Source: Candidatus Cloacimonadota bacterium (GTDB lineage: Bacteria; Cloacimonadota; Cloacimonadia; Cloacimonadales; TCS61). From it: a stretch of DNA of 14,077 nt. Of this stretch, positions 1-8,549 are shown one piece after another; positions within the stretch are counted from its first letter, which is position 1, and every line of letters begins with the position of its first letter. The stretch covers positions 1 through 14,077 of the forward strand of contig JAGGWC010000043.1 in the NCBI GenBank assembly GCA_021157645.1. Direction: 5' to 3'. Below the pieces are notes generated by a model, which saw nothing but the letters and a program-made list of their open reading frames with translations, ran no database searches and was not told where the DNA came from. The position numbers were made by a program, and so were the translations under genes.

Positions 1-1
1 A

Positions 2-172
2 ATAAAAAATTCGGATGAACGCATTCGCGCAGAAGCCGTAAAAGCAATTTATTTAAATTGTAATGATAAGAAAAAAAAGTGGCTTGAGAATTTAATGAAA
101 GAAGAAAAGAATCCATTTGTGAAAGCTGCTTATGATGAAATTATTAAAAAGGATAAGACAGCTTACAGATGA
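2..172 (+). CDS. HEAT-repeat-like protein, C-terminal fragment (5' end outside window)
   Basis: An open frame runs in from the left edge and ends at TGA 170-172, giving 56 visible residues. It begins with a segment containing DERIRAEAVKAIYLN and continues with a second helical, charged segment ending KNPFVKAAYDEIIKK. The alternation of Arg/Ala/Val/Ala helices with an intervening acidic turn is what HEAT or PBS-lyase-type HEAT repeats look like, so the visible part is probably the last one or two repeats of a scaffold protein. The start, the full length and any other domain lie outside the window. There is no enzymatic motif in what is visible. The frame is clearly favoured because the other forward frames are broken early. 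The HEAT assignment comes from a short stretch and could be another alpha-helical repeat. Confidence 0.6.
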   Translation: MKNSDERIRAEAVKAIYLNCNDKKKKWLENLMKEEKNPFVKAAYDEIIKKDKTAYR

Positions 173-203
173 ACACGGAAAAGTACAGATGAAAACTGAA
201 ACA

Positions 204-236
204 GATTCAATCTTGTAGATTGAATCGGAATTTTTT
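204..236 (+). terminator. Candidate Rho-independent terminator after the HEAT-like gene
   Basis: A perfect 10-bp inverted repeat (GATTCAATCT at 204-213, AGATTGAATC at 217-226) encloses a 3-nt loop. It is followed four bases later by six T residues at 231-236. It lies 31 nt after the stop of the upstream gene and about 100 nt before the next start, the right place for a terminator. The stem is AT-rich (three G-C pairs), so it may be weak. Confidence 0.6.
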
Positions 237-316
237 CGGATGCGTCTCCATGCAATTATTTTTTATTCCGTTAGATTCGTGAATATCCGTGAGCAACAAA
301 TCCGGCTTTGTTAAAA

Positions 317-331
317 CTACGCCGAGATAAG
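317..331 (+). repeat. Degenerate short repeat, left copy (CTACGCCGAGATAAG)
   Basis: This 15-mer matches the reverse complement of 3510-3524 at 13 of 15 positions. The two copies flank the tricorn-like gene in opposite orientation. It is more G+C-rich than the surrounding intergenic DNA. It could be the remnant of a dispersed intergenic element, or a chance match. Confidence 0.35.
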
Positions 332-336
332 GGGAG
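329..336 (+). promoter_or_regulatory. Ribosome binding site of the tricorn-like gene
   Basis: AAGGGGAG lies only 3 nt before the ATG at 340. The spacing is short but the purine core is strong, and there is no competing in-frame start followed by a signal peptide. It overlaps the degenerate repeat at 317-331. Confidence 0.6.
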
Positions 337-339
337 AAA

Positions 340-3300
340 ATGAAAAAAATAATTATAGTTCTCAGTTTGCTAGTTGTAACAATGTTGAGTGCAACAGAAC
401 CACATTTTATGAGTTACCCGGCAATTTCACCTAATGGAGAACAAGTTTGTTTTGTTTACAAAAATGATCTGTGGCTTGTGCCTTTTACCGGTGGAGATGC
501 CAAGCGAATCATATCAACAGAAGCAGAGGAATGGCATCCAAAATTCTCACCAGACGGCAAAAAAATCGCTTTTAATTCCAATAGAGATGGATGGACTGGT
601 ATCTATCTTTATACACTTGAGAATGGAGAAATTAAAGTAGTGAATAAAGAGGGATTAAATATTTTAGATTGGTTTCCAGACAGTAAATCGCTACTTGCTC
701 GTGGTTATGAAACTGGTAAAGGGGATATCTTTTATGAAGTGGAGTTAGATGGTTCTTATAAGGAAATCATATCATTTGCGGGCAGAAATGCAAATCTCTC
801 TAAAGATGGAAATAGAATAATATTTGATAGAAGAGGTGATGTTTACCGCGAATCTTATAAAGGAAGTTATAATGGTGAATTATGGGCTTATGATATAAAA
901 GAGAACAAATTTACTAAATTAACCGAAACCGAATTTAGCGAGAAATACCCGGTTTACTCTTCCATTTCCAACAATGTGTATTTTGTAGCTTCAGACGGTG
1001 AAGTATTCCAACTTTATAAAGTAAATAATAGTAATTTTCAAGAACGGCAGCAACTCACAAAATTCAAAAAATGGTCAGCTCGGAACGTTGCGATTGCAAA
1101 ATTGAATGATCGCATTGTGTTCGAGCATTTTGATACTTTATGGAAATACGATCCAGTTACAAATAAAGCTTCAGAACTTAAAATTAAAGTAGATCAGGAT
1201 TGTTATGTGAACCTGGTAGTAAGAGAAGATGTGAAGAATTTAACTTCTAATTATTCTATATCAGATAATGGAAAACTTGTTGTATTCTCATATAAATTTG
1301 ATCTATTTGCAGTTCCCGAAAAAGGGGGAGATGTAAAACAAATAACGTATGATCAGAAAGGGATTGGGGATATTGAAATCTTAAACGATAATCAAACTTT
1401 CATCTTTACTAAAAGAATGGATGGTCAACTGCAATTATACAGAGTTAACATTAAGGACATTAGCAAAATTGAAAGGATCGAGTGGAGCAAGGATAAATAT
1501 ATCGATTGGATCGAACGTACTGGGGAGATATTGGCAATAGGATTTTCCGATGATAGAAAAAAGCATCAGGTTGCACTTGCAGATAGCCTATGTAATAATA
1601 TCTATACAATTATTTCTGATCAATATGTATCCGATCATATAAAGATTAGCCCTGATGAAAAATACATTCTCTACCGTGAAACACTTCCTGAAGAATGGAC
1701 TCAACACATCTATTTGTATGATATTGAAAATAGTAAAAAAGAGCTGCTTTACAATTTTGATGGCTGGATAACTGGTTTCTTCTGGGGTAAAGATAATAAA
1801 TCTGCTTTCTTTAGTGAAAATGGGAAGATAAGAAGAGCTGATCTGTTAGCTAGAAAAGATTTCTATAATGAAGATGATAATTGGAAAGATATTATAGATC
1901 CACTAGTAGAAAAAGAAACCGAAGATAAGAAAGATAAGAATAAAAAAGATAAAGATGAGGAGAAGAAAGATCCATTAAAGATTGATACAGAAGGTTTTGC
2001 CGATAGAATTACTACGATAATCTCTAAACCGGGAACAAACTTAATAGTACATGTAAAAGATGATTCAACACTTTATTATATGAATTACAACAATAAGAAA
2101 ATCACTTTGAGAAAAGCAGATTATACCGGTGATAGTGATAAGCTGATTACTTCTATTTCTAAAGAACCGGAAAATATAAAATTCAATGAAGAGAACAAAG
2201 TTTTCTATTATATCATCAAAGATAAATTATACAAAATTACTCCGAAAAAAGGAAAAAAGGCCGAACTTATTGAAATGGATTACAAATACTCTTATGATAA
2301 ATTTAAACTAAATAATGATATTTTCCAGCAAGTTTGGGTTGAATTTGGTAGAGGTTTTTATGACCCTGATATGCACGGAGTGAATTGGAAAAGATCAAAG
2401 CATGATTTTTCCAAATATCTTCAATTTGCAGATGATCCATCAATCCTAAAAAAGATAATTGATGAAATGATAGGTGAAGTGAATGCTTCTCATACCGGAT
2501 TTTATCCGCGAAGTGATTCCAAATATATAACTTATACAACTGCTTATTGCGGATTTGAACTTGATTATAAAAATTTCCCTAAAAACGGGATTAGAATAAA
2601 GAAAATCTATAAAAAATCTAAATTGAATAAACCGCACAATATAAAAGCGGGAGATATTCTACTTTCTGTTGATGGAAAAGAGATCGGAAAAGGAATGGAT
2701 ATCATCGCAAATTTCAAAAACAAAATTGGTGAGAAGATCAAGCTGGAGATAATGTGCAATGATGGTATAAAAGTTGTTACAATAAAAGGGTTAAGTAACC
2801 GCGAAAACCGTGCACTTCAATATGATAACTGGGTAGAAGAACGAAGAATGAGAGTTGAAGAATTATCCGGTGGAAAAATCGGTTACCTCCATATAAGAAG
2901 TATGAATAATACAAGCTATCAAAAATTTATTCAGGACTTATTTGCGGAAAATGCTGATAAGAAAGCTCTGATAATTGATGTGAGAAATAATGGTGGTGGA
3001 TATATTCATGACAGGCTTGTGGAAATCCTTACCAAAAAGCCTTATGCCCTGAGTACATACAGAAGTTATGATGGCAAAGTAAAATATAAAAATCCAGGCA
3101 ATACTGTAGATGTTCCAATGGTTCTATTGATAAATGAAAATTCATTTTCTGATGCTGAAATTTTTCCTACATTATTCAAGCAATTAGACTTGGGAATTGT
3201 GATAGGAATGCCTACCAGTGGCTCAGTTATTGGAACTGGACATTATACATTTATGGATGGGTCAAGTATGCGAATGCCCTCCACCGGTTGGTTTACTCCA

Positions 3301-3429
3301 ACAGGTAAGAATATGGAAGGAAATGGAACAATTCCTGATATTATTGTTGATCCAACTCCTGAACAGATAATTAATGATGATGATGTTCAGCTTAAAAAAG
3401 CCGTGGAAGAGTTGCTAAAAACGTTGTAA
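340..3429 (+). CDS. Tricorn-like serine protease (beta-propeller, PDZ, S41 catalytic domain), exported
   Basis: A 1029-residue tricorn-family protease, close to the roughly 1070 residues of archaeal tricorn, expected to trim oligopeptides. Residues 1-18 form a Sec-type signal peptide (KK, then a hydrophobic run ending LSA), so it probably acts in the periplasm. Residues about 22-510 hold TolB/PD40-type propeller blades (ISPNGEQVCF near 29, FSPDGKKIAF near 68). A Lys/Asp/Glu-rich linker follows at about 524-548, then a second propeller part. A helical region at about 663-735 has FYDPDMHGVNW and the Ser717-His718 pair. A PDZ-like segment spans about 735-825, and the S41 core about 845-1010. In NENSFSDAE the nucleophile is Ser937, and Glu993 sits in NMEGNG. 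The His-to-Ser spacing (219 residues) equals that of Thermoplasma tricorn His746/Ser965, so the triad looks intact. It is monocistronic, with AAGGGGAG before the ATG. The substrate is unknown. Confidence 0.92.
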   Translation: MKKIIIVLSLLVVTMLSATEPHFMSYPAISPNGEQVCFVYKNDLWLVPFTGGDAKRIISTEAEEWHPKFSPDGKKIAFNSNRDGWTGIYLYTLENGEIKVVNKEGLNILDWFPDSKSLLARGYETGKGDIFYEVELDGSYKEIISFAGRNANLSKDGNRIIFDRRGDVYRESYKGSYNGELWAYDIKENKFTKLTETEFSEKYPVYSSISNNVYFVASDGEVFQLYKVNNSNFQERQQLTKFKKWSARNVAIAKLNDRIVFEHFDTLWKYDPVTNKASELKIKVDQDCYVNLVVREDVKNLTSNYSISDNGKLVVFSYKFDLFAVPEKGGDVKQITYDQKGIGDIEILNDNQTFIFTKRMDGQLQLYRVNIKDISKIERIEWSKDKYIDWIERTGEILAIGFSDDRKKHQVALADSLCNNIYTIISDQYVSDHIKISPDEKYILYRETLPEEWTQHIYLYDIENSKKELLYNFDGWITGFFWGKDNKSAFFSENGKIRRADLLARKDFYNEDDNWKDIIDPLVEKETEDKKDKNKKDKDEEKKDPLKIDTEGFADRITTIISKPGTNLIVHVKDDSTLYYMNYNNKKITLRKADYTGDSDKLITSISKEPENIKFNEENKVFYYIIKDKLYKITPKKGKKAELIEMDYKYSYDKFKLNNDIFQQVWVEFGRGFYDPDMHGVNWKRSKHDFSKYLQFADDPSILKKIIDEMIGEVNASHTGFYPRSDSKYITYTTAYCGFELDYKNFPKNGIRIKKIYKKSKLNKPHNIKAGDILLSVDGKEIGKGMDIIANFKNKIGEKIKLEIMCNDGIKVVTIKGLSNRENRALQYDNWVEERRMRVEELSGGKIGYLHIRSMNNTSYQKFIQDLFAENADKKALIIDVRNNGGGYIHDRLVEILTKKPYALSTYRSYDGKVKYKNPGNTVDVPMVLLINENSFSDAEIFPTLFKQLDLGIVIGMPTSGSVIGTGHYTFMDGSSMRMPSTGWFTPTGKNMEGNGTIPDIIVDPTPEQIINDDDVQLKKAVEELLKTL

Positions 3430-3744
3430 ACATTTTCAATGGGAAATGGAAAAAGTGAAATGGGAAAAATCTGTTTTTCTGAGGATGAACTTACAAAGAT
3501 ATTCGACGACTTGTCGCGGCGTAGCTTCAGTGAAGACGGAAGAATCTCAGATTTTCAAACTCATTCTATCTACCACATCTTAGATGCGTTATCTTGACGA
3601 TTTTTGCACGATGTATGAAGCCTCTGCAAATAATGACTTTGACTATATCCTCTAATTAGGAGAGTGTCGAAAGTTTGATACTGAATAAATTAGAATTCTT
3701 CATTTTTGTGTATGAGATTGGATGGGATGGTAAAAAAATAAATT
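3430..3744. other. Convergent intergenic gap (315 bp) with no supported gene
   Basis: This region separates the ends of two converging genes. It holds the G+C-rich repeat patch at 3510-3535 and a weak dyad (TTTGCA at 3603-3608, TGCAAA at 3625-3630) with a 16-nt loop and no T-run. There is no convincing terminator for either gene. A T-rich run follows the stop of the minus-strand gene (3730-3744) but has no hairpin. A 52-codon open frame at 3439-3597 (+) has no good ribosome site and is not called as a gene. Confidence 0.6.
3510..3524 (-). repeat. Degenerate short repeat, right copy (inverted)
   Basis: The reverse complement reads CTACGCCGCGACAAG and matches 317-331 at 13 of 15 positions. On the plus strand it continues into an imperfect dyad, CTTCA-G-TGAAG at 3525-3535. 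This G+C-rich patch stands out within an otherwise AT-rich gap. Confidence 0.35.
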
Positions 3745-4374
3745 TTAGATTTTCCCTTCTGCTTTTAATTTAGCATATATTTTAGGATATTCTTTTTTCA
3801 TACAATCAGGACAAATTGCATGTGAAAAATCTACATCAGATCTTGCAGCAATGTAATTTTCCACGTTTGTCCAAAAACCTGAATCATCACGGATTTTTTT
3901 GCAGGAAGAGCAGATCGGTATCAAACCACTCAAGGTTTTAATTTCAGAAAGTGCTTTTTCAAGTTCGGAAACAGTTTTCTCAAGTTGTAACTTTTGAGAA
4001 TATAACTCTAAAAATATTTTTACCTTACCTAAAAGAACTTTTGGAACGATTGGCTTCGTAATGAAATCTACTGCTCCGGCTTCTACACCCTTTATTTTGT
4101 AAAAATCATCAGAATAAATTGCCGAAACAAATATTACGGGGAGGTATTTTGTAATTGCTACATTCCTCATCAATTCTACAGTTTCAAAACCATCCATATC
4201 CGGCATTTGCACATCTATCAAAGCCAGAGCAAATTCATGTTCCAGAGTTAATTGCAACGCTTCATTGCCGGATAATGCTCTGATACAATCGACATCAATA
4301 TTTTGTAACAAAGTCTCTAGAGCTATCAGATTTGCCAGTTTATCATCTACGATCAATATTTTAGGTTTATTCAT
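3745..4374 (-). CDS. Response regulator: REC domain plus C-terminal four-Cys domain
   Basis: A 209-residue soluble protein and the last gene of the six-gene cluster. Residues 3-125 form a CheY-like receiver with acidic pocket Asp10/Asp11, phospho-acceptor Asp54 (ALIDVQMPD), Ser84 and Lys107 (TKP). A short coiled coil follows at about 125-148. Residues 150-200 form a small domain with CSSCKKIRD (Cys155, Cys158), a central FWTNVENYI, then SHAICPDC (His185, Cys188, Cys191). The two CxxC pairs suggest a metal-binding (zinc-ribbon-like) fold. The same C-terminal block is known at the ends of various receiver and kinase proteins, but I know of no assigned function. There is no DNA-binding or enzymatic output domain. 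AAGGA lies 9 nt before the ATG, and the gene starts 25 nt after the hybrid kinase. Its receiver is a close relative of that in the REC-kinase at 11992-13044. It is a probable phospho-acceptor for the hybrid kinase. Confidence 0.9.
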   Translation of the reverse strand: MNKPKILIVDDKLANLIALETLLQNIDVDCIRALSGNEALQLTLEHEFALALIDVQMPDMDGFETVELMRNVAITKYLPVIFVSAIYSDDFYKIKGVEAGAVDFITKPIVPKVLLGKVKIFLELYSQKLQLEKTVSELEKALSEIKTLSGLIPICSSCKKIRDDSGFWTNVENYIAARSDVDFSHAICPDCMKKEYPKIYAKLKAEGKI

Positions 4375-4399
4375 TTTATTATATCCTTAAAAAAAAACT

Positions 4400-7300
4400 C
4401 TATTTATACATCCACACTCTCATCAACGAAAGCAACTTGTCTATTTGCAGCGGTTTTGCAAGGTAGTCATTAGCTCCTGCTGCTAAACACTGTTCCTTAT
4501 CTCCTTTCATTGCTTTGGCAGTAAGAGCAATAATGGTAAGATCTCTGTATTTATTTTGCTTTCTGATGTTTTTCATAGTTTCATATCCATCCATCACAGG
4601 CATCATAATATCCATTAAAACCAAATCAAACGTTTTTTCTTTTTCCAGTATTTCCAGAGCTTTCTTACCATTTGCAGCACTAAAAGTTTCCATACCTTTT
4701 TCTTCCAGAATATGAGAAACTGCAAATACATTTCTCATATCATCATCTACTACTAGCACTCTTTTACCTTCAAAAAGTGTGTCTTTATCATAAATCCTGG
4801 AAATTATCTTCTGTTTGTTTTTAGGCATTTCATCTACAACTTGATGTAGGAATAAGGCAGTTTCATCCAACAACCTTTCTTCCGATTTTACGCCTTTGAT
4901 AATAACAGAACTTGTATATTTATTCAATTCGAATTCTTCTTCTTTGGTAATATCTTTTCCTGTATATATTATAACAGGAGGAATTGTTACCTTCAATTTT
5001 TCCAGTTCTTTAAGAACTTCAAATCCGGTAATATCAGGAAGAGAAAGATCAAGCACGATACAATCAAACTTATTTTTTTTAATTTTTTCAATTGCTTTCT
5101 TACCTAACCCAACAGCAGTGATTTTTAACTTATCTTCACCTAATAAAGTTATAATAGCCTTCTGCATTGATTCATTATCCTCTACAATCAGTAGATCTTT
5201 TATATCTTTAGCATAGAAGGATTCCATTTTATTGAAGGCTTTATCAAGCTGATCTTTGCTCACTGGCTTCATTAAATAGCCTATAGCACCTTTTTGAAAA
5301 GCATCAATCGTTTCTTCCATTGCAGACATCATATGTACAGGAATATGACGCAAGTGAGGATTTTCCTTTAAACTGTCCAATACACACCATCCATCTATCC
5401 CGGGTAATTTTATATCCAAAATTATGGCATCCGGAATATACTCTTTTGCTAGTTGTAATCCAGTTTCACCATCTCCGGAATGTAGAAATTTAAAATTCTT
5501 ATCTCTGCAAAAAGTACGTAAAGTTTTTGCAAAATTAAGATCATCTTCAACTACTAATATCTTTCTATCATTCTCGGTTATATCGTTTCTGTCATCTTCG
5601 ATAGATGGAGCTGGTTTATTATCTTTGCGCTCGATAACTTTTGGAATTGTATGTTCTACTCTACGTTCTTTAGATTTTCGTCTATCAACAATATCACCTG
5701 TAACAGCTTCTTTCATGATTTTCGGAATAATAAATGTAAAAGTTGATCCTTTTCCTTCTTTACTTTTAAGTTGAAGTTCACCACCTAACAGTTTTGCAAG
5801 CTCACGGGATATAGAAAGTCCAAGGCCAGTTCCGCCAAATTTTCTGGAAGTGCTACCATCAGCCTGCTGGAACGCTTCAAAAATAGCACTTAATTTATCT
5901 GCGGGAATACCAATACCTGTGTCTGTAACACTGATTGCTATTGAATCTTGATATTTAAGTCCACTTTTAGAAAGATCCATCTCAGGATCAGGTTGTTCAA
6001 ATTTTACCGTTATGCTACCTGTTTCAGTAAATTTAATAGCATTAGAAAGTAAATTTTTAATTATCTGCTCAATTCTCTGTTGATCTGATAATATGCTTTC
6101 GTTCAGATTTTCTGCAATATGAACTTTCAATTCTAGTCCTTTTAACTTAGTCTGGTGTAGGAAATTTGTATTAATACTTCTAGCCAGATCTGCCAAAAAT
6201 ACATCTTGAATATTTAGAGTCATTTTGCCTGCTTCAATTTTTGAAAGGTCAAGAATCTCATTTATCAGGTTTAGCAGGTCATTTCCACTACCATAAATAA
6301 TTTCAGCAGATTCAACCTGTTTCTCTAAAAGATTTCCTTTATTGTTATCAGCCAGATCTCTGGAAAGGATTAGCAGGCTGTTGAGCGGAGTTCTGAGTTC
6401 ATGGCTCATATTTGCCAGAAACTCTGATTTATATTTACTTGCTATTGCCAGATCTTCTGCTTTCTTTTCAATTTCTTTTCTTGCAACCTCGATCAATCTA
6501 TTTCTTTCCATAATTTCAGTTTTCTGTTTTTCCAGAGATTCGGTTTTTTCTTCCAGTTCTTCATTCGTTACTTGAAGTTCTTCTTGTTGATTCTTCAGTT
6601 TTTCTGTTGATACCTTCAATTCTTCTGTTTGTTCTTCTAATACTTCATTGGAAGCCTTAAGCTCTTCCTGCTGAATTTGTAATTCTTCAGATTGCTTTTG
6701 GGTAACGTTCAATAGTTTTTTTAGTTTCATACGAGATATAGATGTATTAACTGCAATGCCAATATTCTCCATAGCAGAATTAACAAAATCCATTTCAACA
6801 ACAGAAAATTCTTTAATAGAACCTAACTCGACCACGCCGAGCACATTATCTTCAAAAATAAATGGGGCAACTATAATATTCTTCGGTACTACGTCACCCA
6901 AAGAAGAATTGATTCTGATATAATCTTCAGGGATGTTGGTAAGCTTAATCATCTCCTTTTCAAAAGCAGCTTGTCCAACCAAACCTTCTCCAAATTTAAT
7001 TCTGGAATTTAAATTTTTCCGGACAGTAAAAGCATAACTACCTGTTAATTTAAGTTCATTCGATTCTTCTTCAACCAAGTATAAAGCTCCTATCTGGGCA
7101 TTAATATATTTTGCAAGGAATGTAATGATCGATCTGGATAAGCTAATAAGATCCTGATCACCATGCATCTTTTCATTTAATTTATTCTGCCCGGTTTTGA
7201 GCCAATTCCTTAAATCCCCTTTTATTGAAGCATCATTAACTTTACTCGTCATTTTATTCAATGCGATGATTAACTCATCTTCAGGTGATCTAGGTGTCAA

Positions 7301-8548
7301 TTTTGCGGTATAATCACCAGAAGAAACAAGCTTGGAATAATCTACAATTGCAAGTGTATTATTTTGTAGATCTTTAAATGACTCTGCCAGATCTCCTATC
7401 TCATCTTTACGTTTAATATTAAAATTATGATTCAAATCTCCTAATGCAATTGAGTTAGCAAGTTTTGTAATTTTCTTAATGGGTTTTGAAAGAGTACCTG
7501 AAAAATATATTGATACAAATATAACAAGAATCATTAATAAAATTCCTATCATTAATATTCGTCTAACCAATTTTGTTACCGGAGAAAATGCTTCATCCTT
7601 TTCTATTTCAGCAATAACAACCCATTTGAAATCAATTCCAAAGTTCTCATTTAATTCAATATTTTTATAAAAACTTAAAACAGATCTATCTCTGTAATTC
7701 TTAATAATATGTGTTCCGGATTTATCCTGTAAGCCAAGTTTAACGCTTTCCGTTTCAATTTTCTGCCTAATAATTTTTGATTCGGTATCAAACCTTGAAT
7801 CTGATTTCATTAAATAGTCATCACCAACAATATAAGTTTCTCCAGTTTTACCCAAACCGGTTGCTTCCTGTAAGATTTCATTTAATTTTTCAAGACTGAA
7901 TTGCAAGGCAACTACAGCAATTAATTTACCATTCGCGTCAAAAACCGGTGCTCCAATAAATGATGCGTTCTCTGCTGATGGGCCATAATAAGAAAAATCT
8001 ACCATTACGATTTTTCTATTGCTGATAACTTTATTCCATAATTCTGCTAACCCACTTTCACGATATTTACCCTTTGATAAATTAGTTCCCAAATCTTCTT
8101 CCTTTGATGCTGTGTACATTACATGCCCATGATCTGAGCAAATAAGGAAAATATCTTCAAAATTATATCTTTTTATGTATTTTTGAAAAAATGGATCAAT
8201 TTCATTATATATTTTTTTATATCTGGTAGTTGACACATCAAAGTTACTTTCTGCAGTAGCACCGCTTTCATCATGATATATATGTAAAATATCAAATGCT
8301 TTTATAATGTTATCAGTTTGTGAAAGCATTTCCACATCTCTGAAATTCCTGCTAATAAATGTAACAATTTGATCACTCTTGAGAGTTCCAACAGATTCTA
8401 ATTTTTCGAAAGCGCTTTGCTTAAGTGCATCCCGCGAACTAAGATTACTTATAATAGCAATGATAACGATTGGTATAATTGATATAATAAGAAACAAAAT
8501 TGTTAACTTAGCACTTAAACTATTAGCACTGAAATTTTTGGTTTTCAT
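4400..8548 (-). CDS. Hybrid sensor histidine kinase: dCache-HAMP-GAF-HisKA-HATPase-REC-REC-REC
   Basis: A 1382-residue membrane kinase. The first membrane segment is at about 15-34. An extracytoplasmic double-Cache-type sensor spans about 38-320 (FIGAPVFDANGKLIAVV near 197-213). The second membrane segment is at about 328-350. HAMP lies at 351-404, followed by a second HAMP-like stretch to about 445 (SSGDYTAKLTPRSPEDE) and GAF at about 452-605. Eight uninterrupted heptads run from 621 to 676. HisKA has His716 in NMSHELRTPLN. The ATPase domain has an N-box around Asn832/Asn836, G1 DTGIG 876-880 and G2 GGTGLG 905-910. Receivers follow at about 996-1110 (Asp1045, Lys1094), 1118-1238 (Asp1167) and 1262-1380 (Asp1313, Lys1365). 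All kinase boxes are intact. The second receiver has IIKG instead of a TKP/MKP-type loop. No HPt domain is present. The start is 1 nt after the stop of the upstream sensor, with GGAGAG 5 nt before the ATG, so translation is probably coupled. The ligand is unknown. Confidence 0.95.
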   Translation of the reverse strand: MKTKNFSANSLSAKLTILFLIISIIPIVIIAIISNLSSRDALKQSAFEKLESVGTLKSDQIVTFISRNFRDVEMLSQTDNIIKAFDILHIYHDESGATAESNFDVSTTRYKKIYNEIDPFFQKYIKRYNFEDIFLICSDHGHVMYTASKEEDLGTNLSKGKYRESGLAELWNKVISNRKIVMVDFSYYGPSAENASFIGAPVFDANGKLIAVVALQFSLEKLNEILQEATGLGKTGETYIVGDDYLMKSDSRFDTESKIIRQKIETESVKLGLQDKSGTHIIKNYRDRSVLSFYKNIELNENFGIDFKWVVIAEIEKDEAFSPVTKLVRRILMIGILLMILVIFVSIYFSGTLSKPIKKITKLANSIALGDLNHNFNIKRKDEIGDLAESFKDLQNNTLAIVDYSKLVSSGDYTAKLTPRSPEDELIIALNKMTSKVNDASIKGDLRNWLKTGQNKLNEKMHGDQDLISLSRSIITFLAKYINAQIGALYLVEEESNELKLTGSYAFTVRKNLNSRIKFGEGLVGQAAFEKEMIKLTNIPEDYIRINSSLGDVVPKNIIVAPFIFEDNVLGVVELGSIKEFSVVEMDFVNSAMENIGIAVNTSISRMKLKKLLNVTQKQSEELQIQQEELKASNEVLEEQTEELKVSTEKLKNQQEELQVTNEELEEKTESLEKQKTEIMERNRLIEVARKEIEKKAEDLAIASKYKSEFLANMSHELRTPLNSLLILSRDLADNNKGNLLEKQVESAEIIYGSGNDLLNLINEILDLSKIEAGKMTLNIQDVFLADLARSINTNFLHQTKLKGLELKVHIAENLNESILSDQQRIEQIIKNLLSNAIKFTETGSITVKFEQPDPEMDLSKSGLKYQDSIAISVTDTGIGIPADKLSAIFEAFQQADGSTSRKFGGTGLGLSISRELAKLLGGELQLKSKEGKGSTFTFIIPKIMKEAVTGDIVDRRKSKERRVEHTIPKVIERKDNKPAPSIEDDRNDITENDRKILVVEDDLNFAKTLRTFCRDKNFKFLHSGDGETGLQLAKEYIPDAIILDIKLPGIDGWCVLDSLKENPHLRHIPVHMMSAMEETIDAFQKGAIGYLMKPVSKDQLDKAFNKMESFYAKDIKDLLIVEDNESMQKAIITLLGEDKLKITAVGLGKKAIEKIKKNKFDCIVLDLSLPDITGFEVLKELEKLKVTIPPVIIYTGKDITKEEEFELNKYTSSVIIKGVKSEERLLDETALFLHQVVDEMPKNKQKIISRIYDKDTLFEGKRVLVVDDDMRNVFAVSHILEEKGMETFSAANGKKALEILEKEKTFDLVLMDIMMPVMDGYETMKNIRKQNKYRDLTIIALTAKAMKGDKEQCLAAGANDYLAKPLQIDKLLSLMRVWMYK

Positions 8549-8549
8549 T

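Noticed and set aside
3439..3597. A 52-codon forward open frame (begins MGNGKSEMGK, contains SRRSFSEDGRI) in the convergent gap
   Set aside because: There is no ribosome site of quality, no recognisable domain, it runs through the repeat patch, and it lies between two converging genes. Chance is the simpler explanation.
3603..3630. Hairpin TTTGCA...TGCAAA as a terminator between the converging genes
   Set aside because: The stem is only 6 bp, the loop is 16 nt, and no T-run follows on either strand.
4515..6575. Several forward-strand open frames opposite the hybrid kinase
   Set aside because: They are Ser/Phe-rich antisense shadows of the coding strand, with no domain, ribosome site or independent support.
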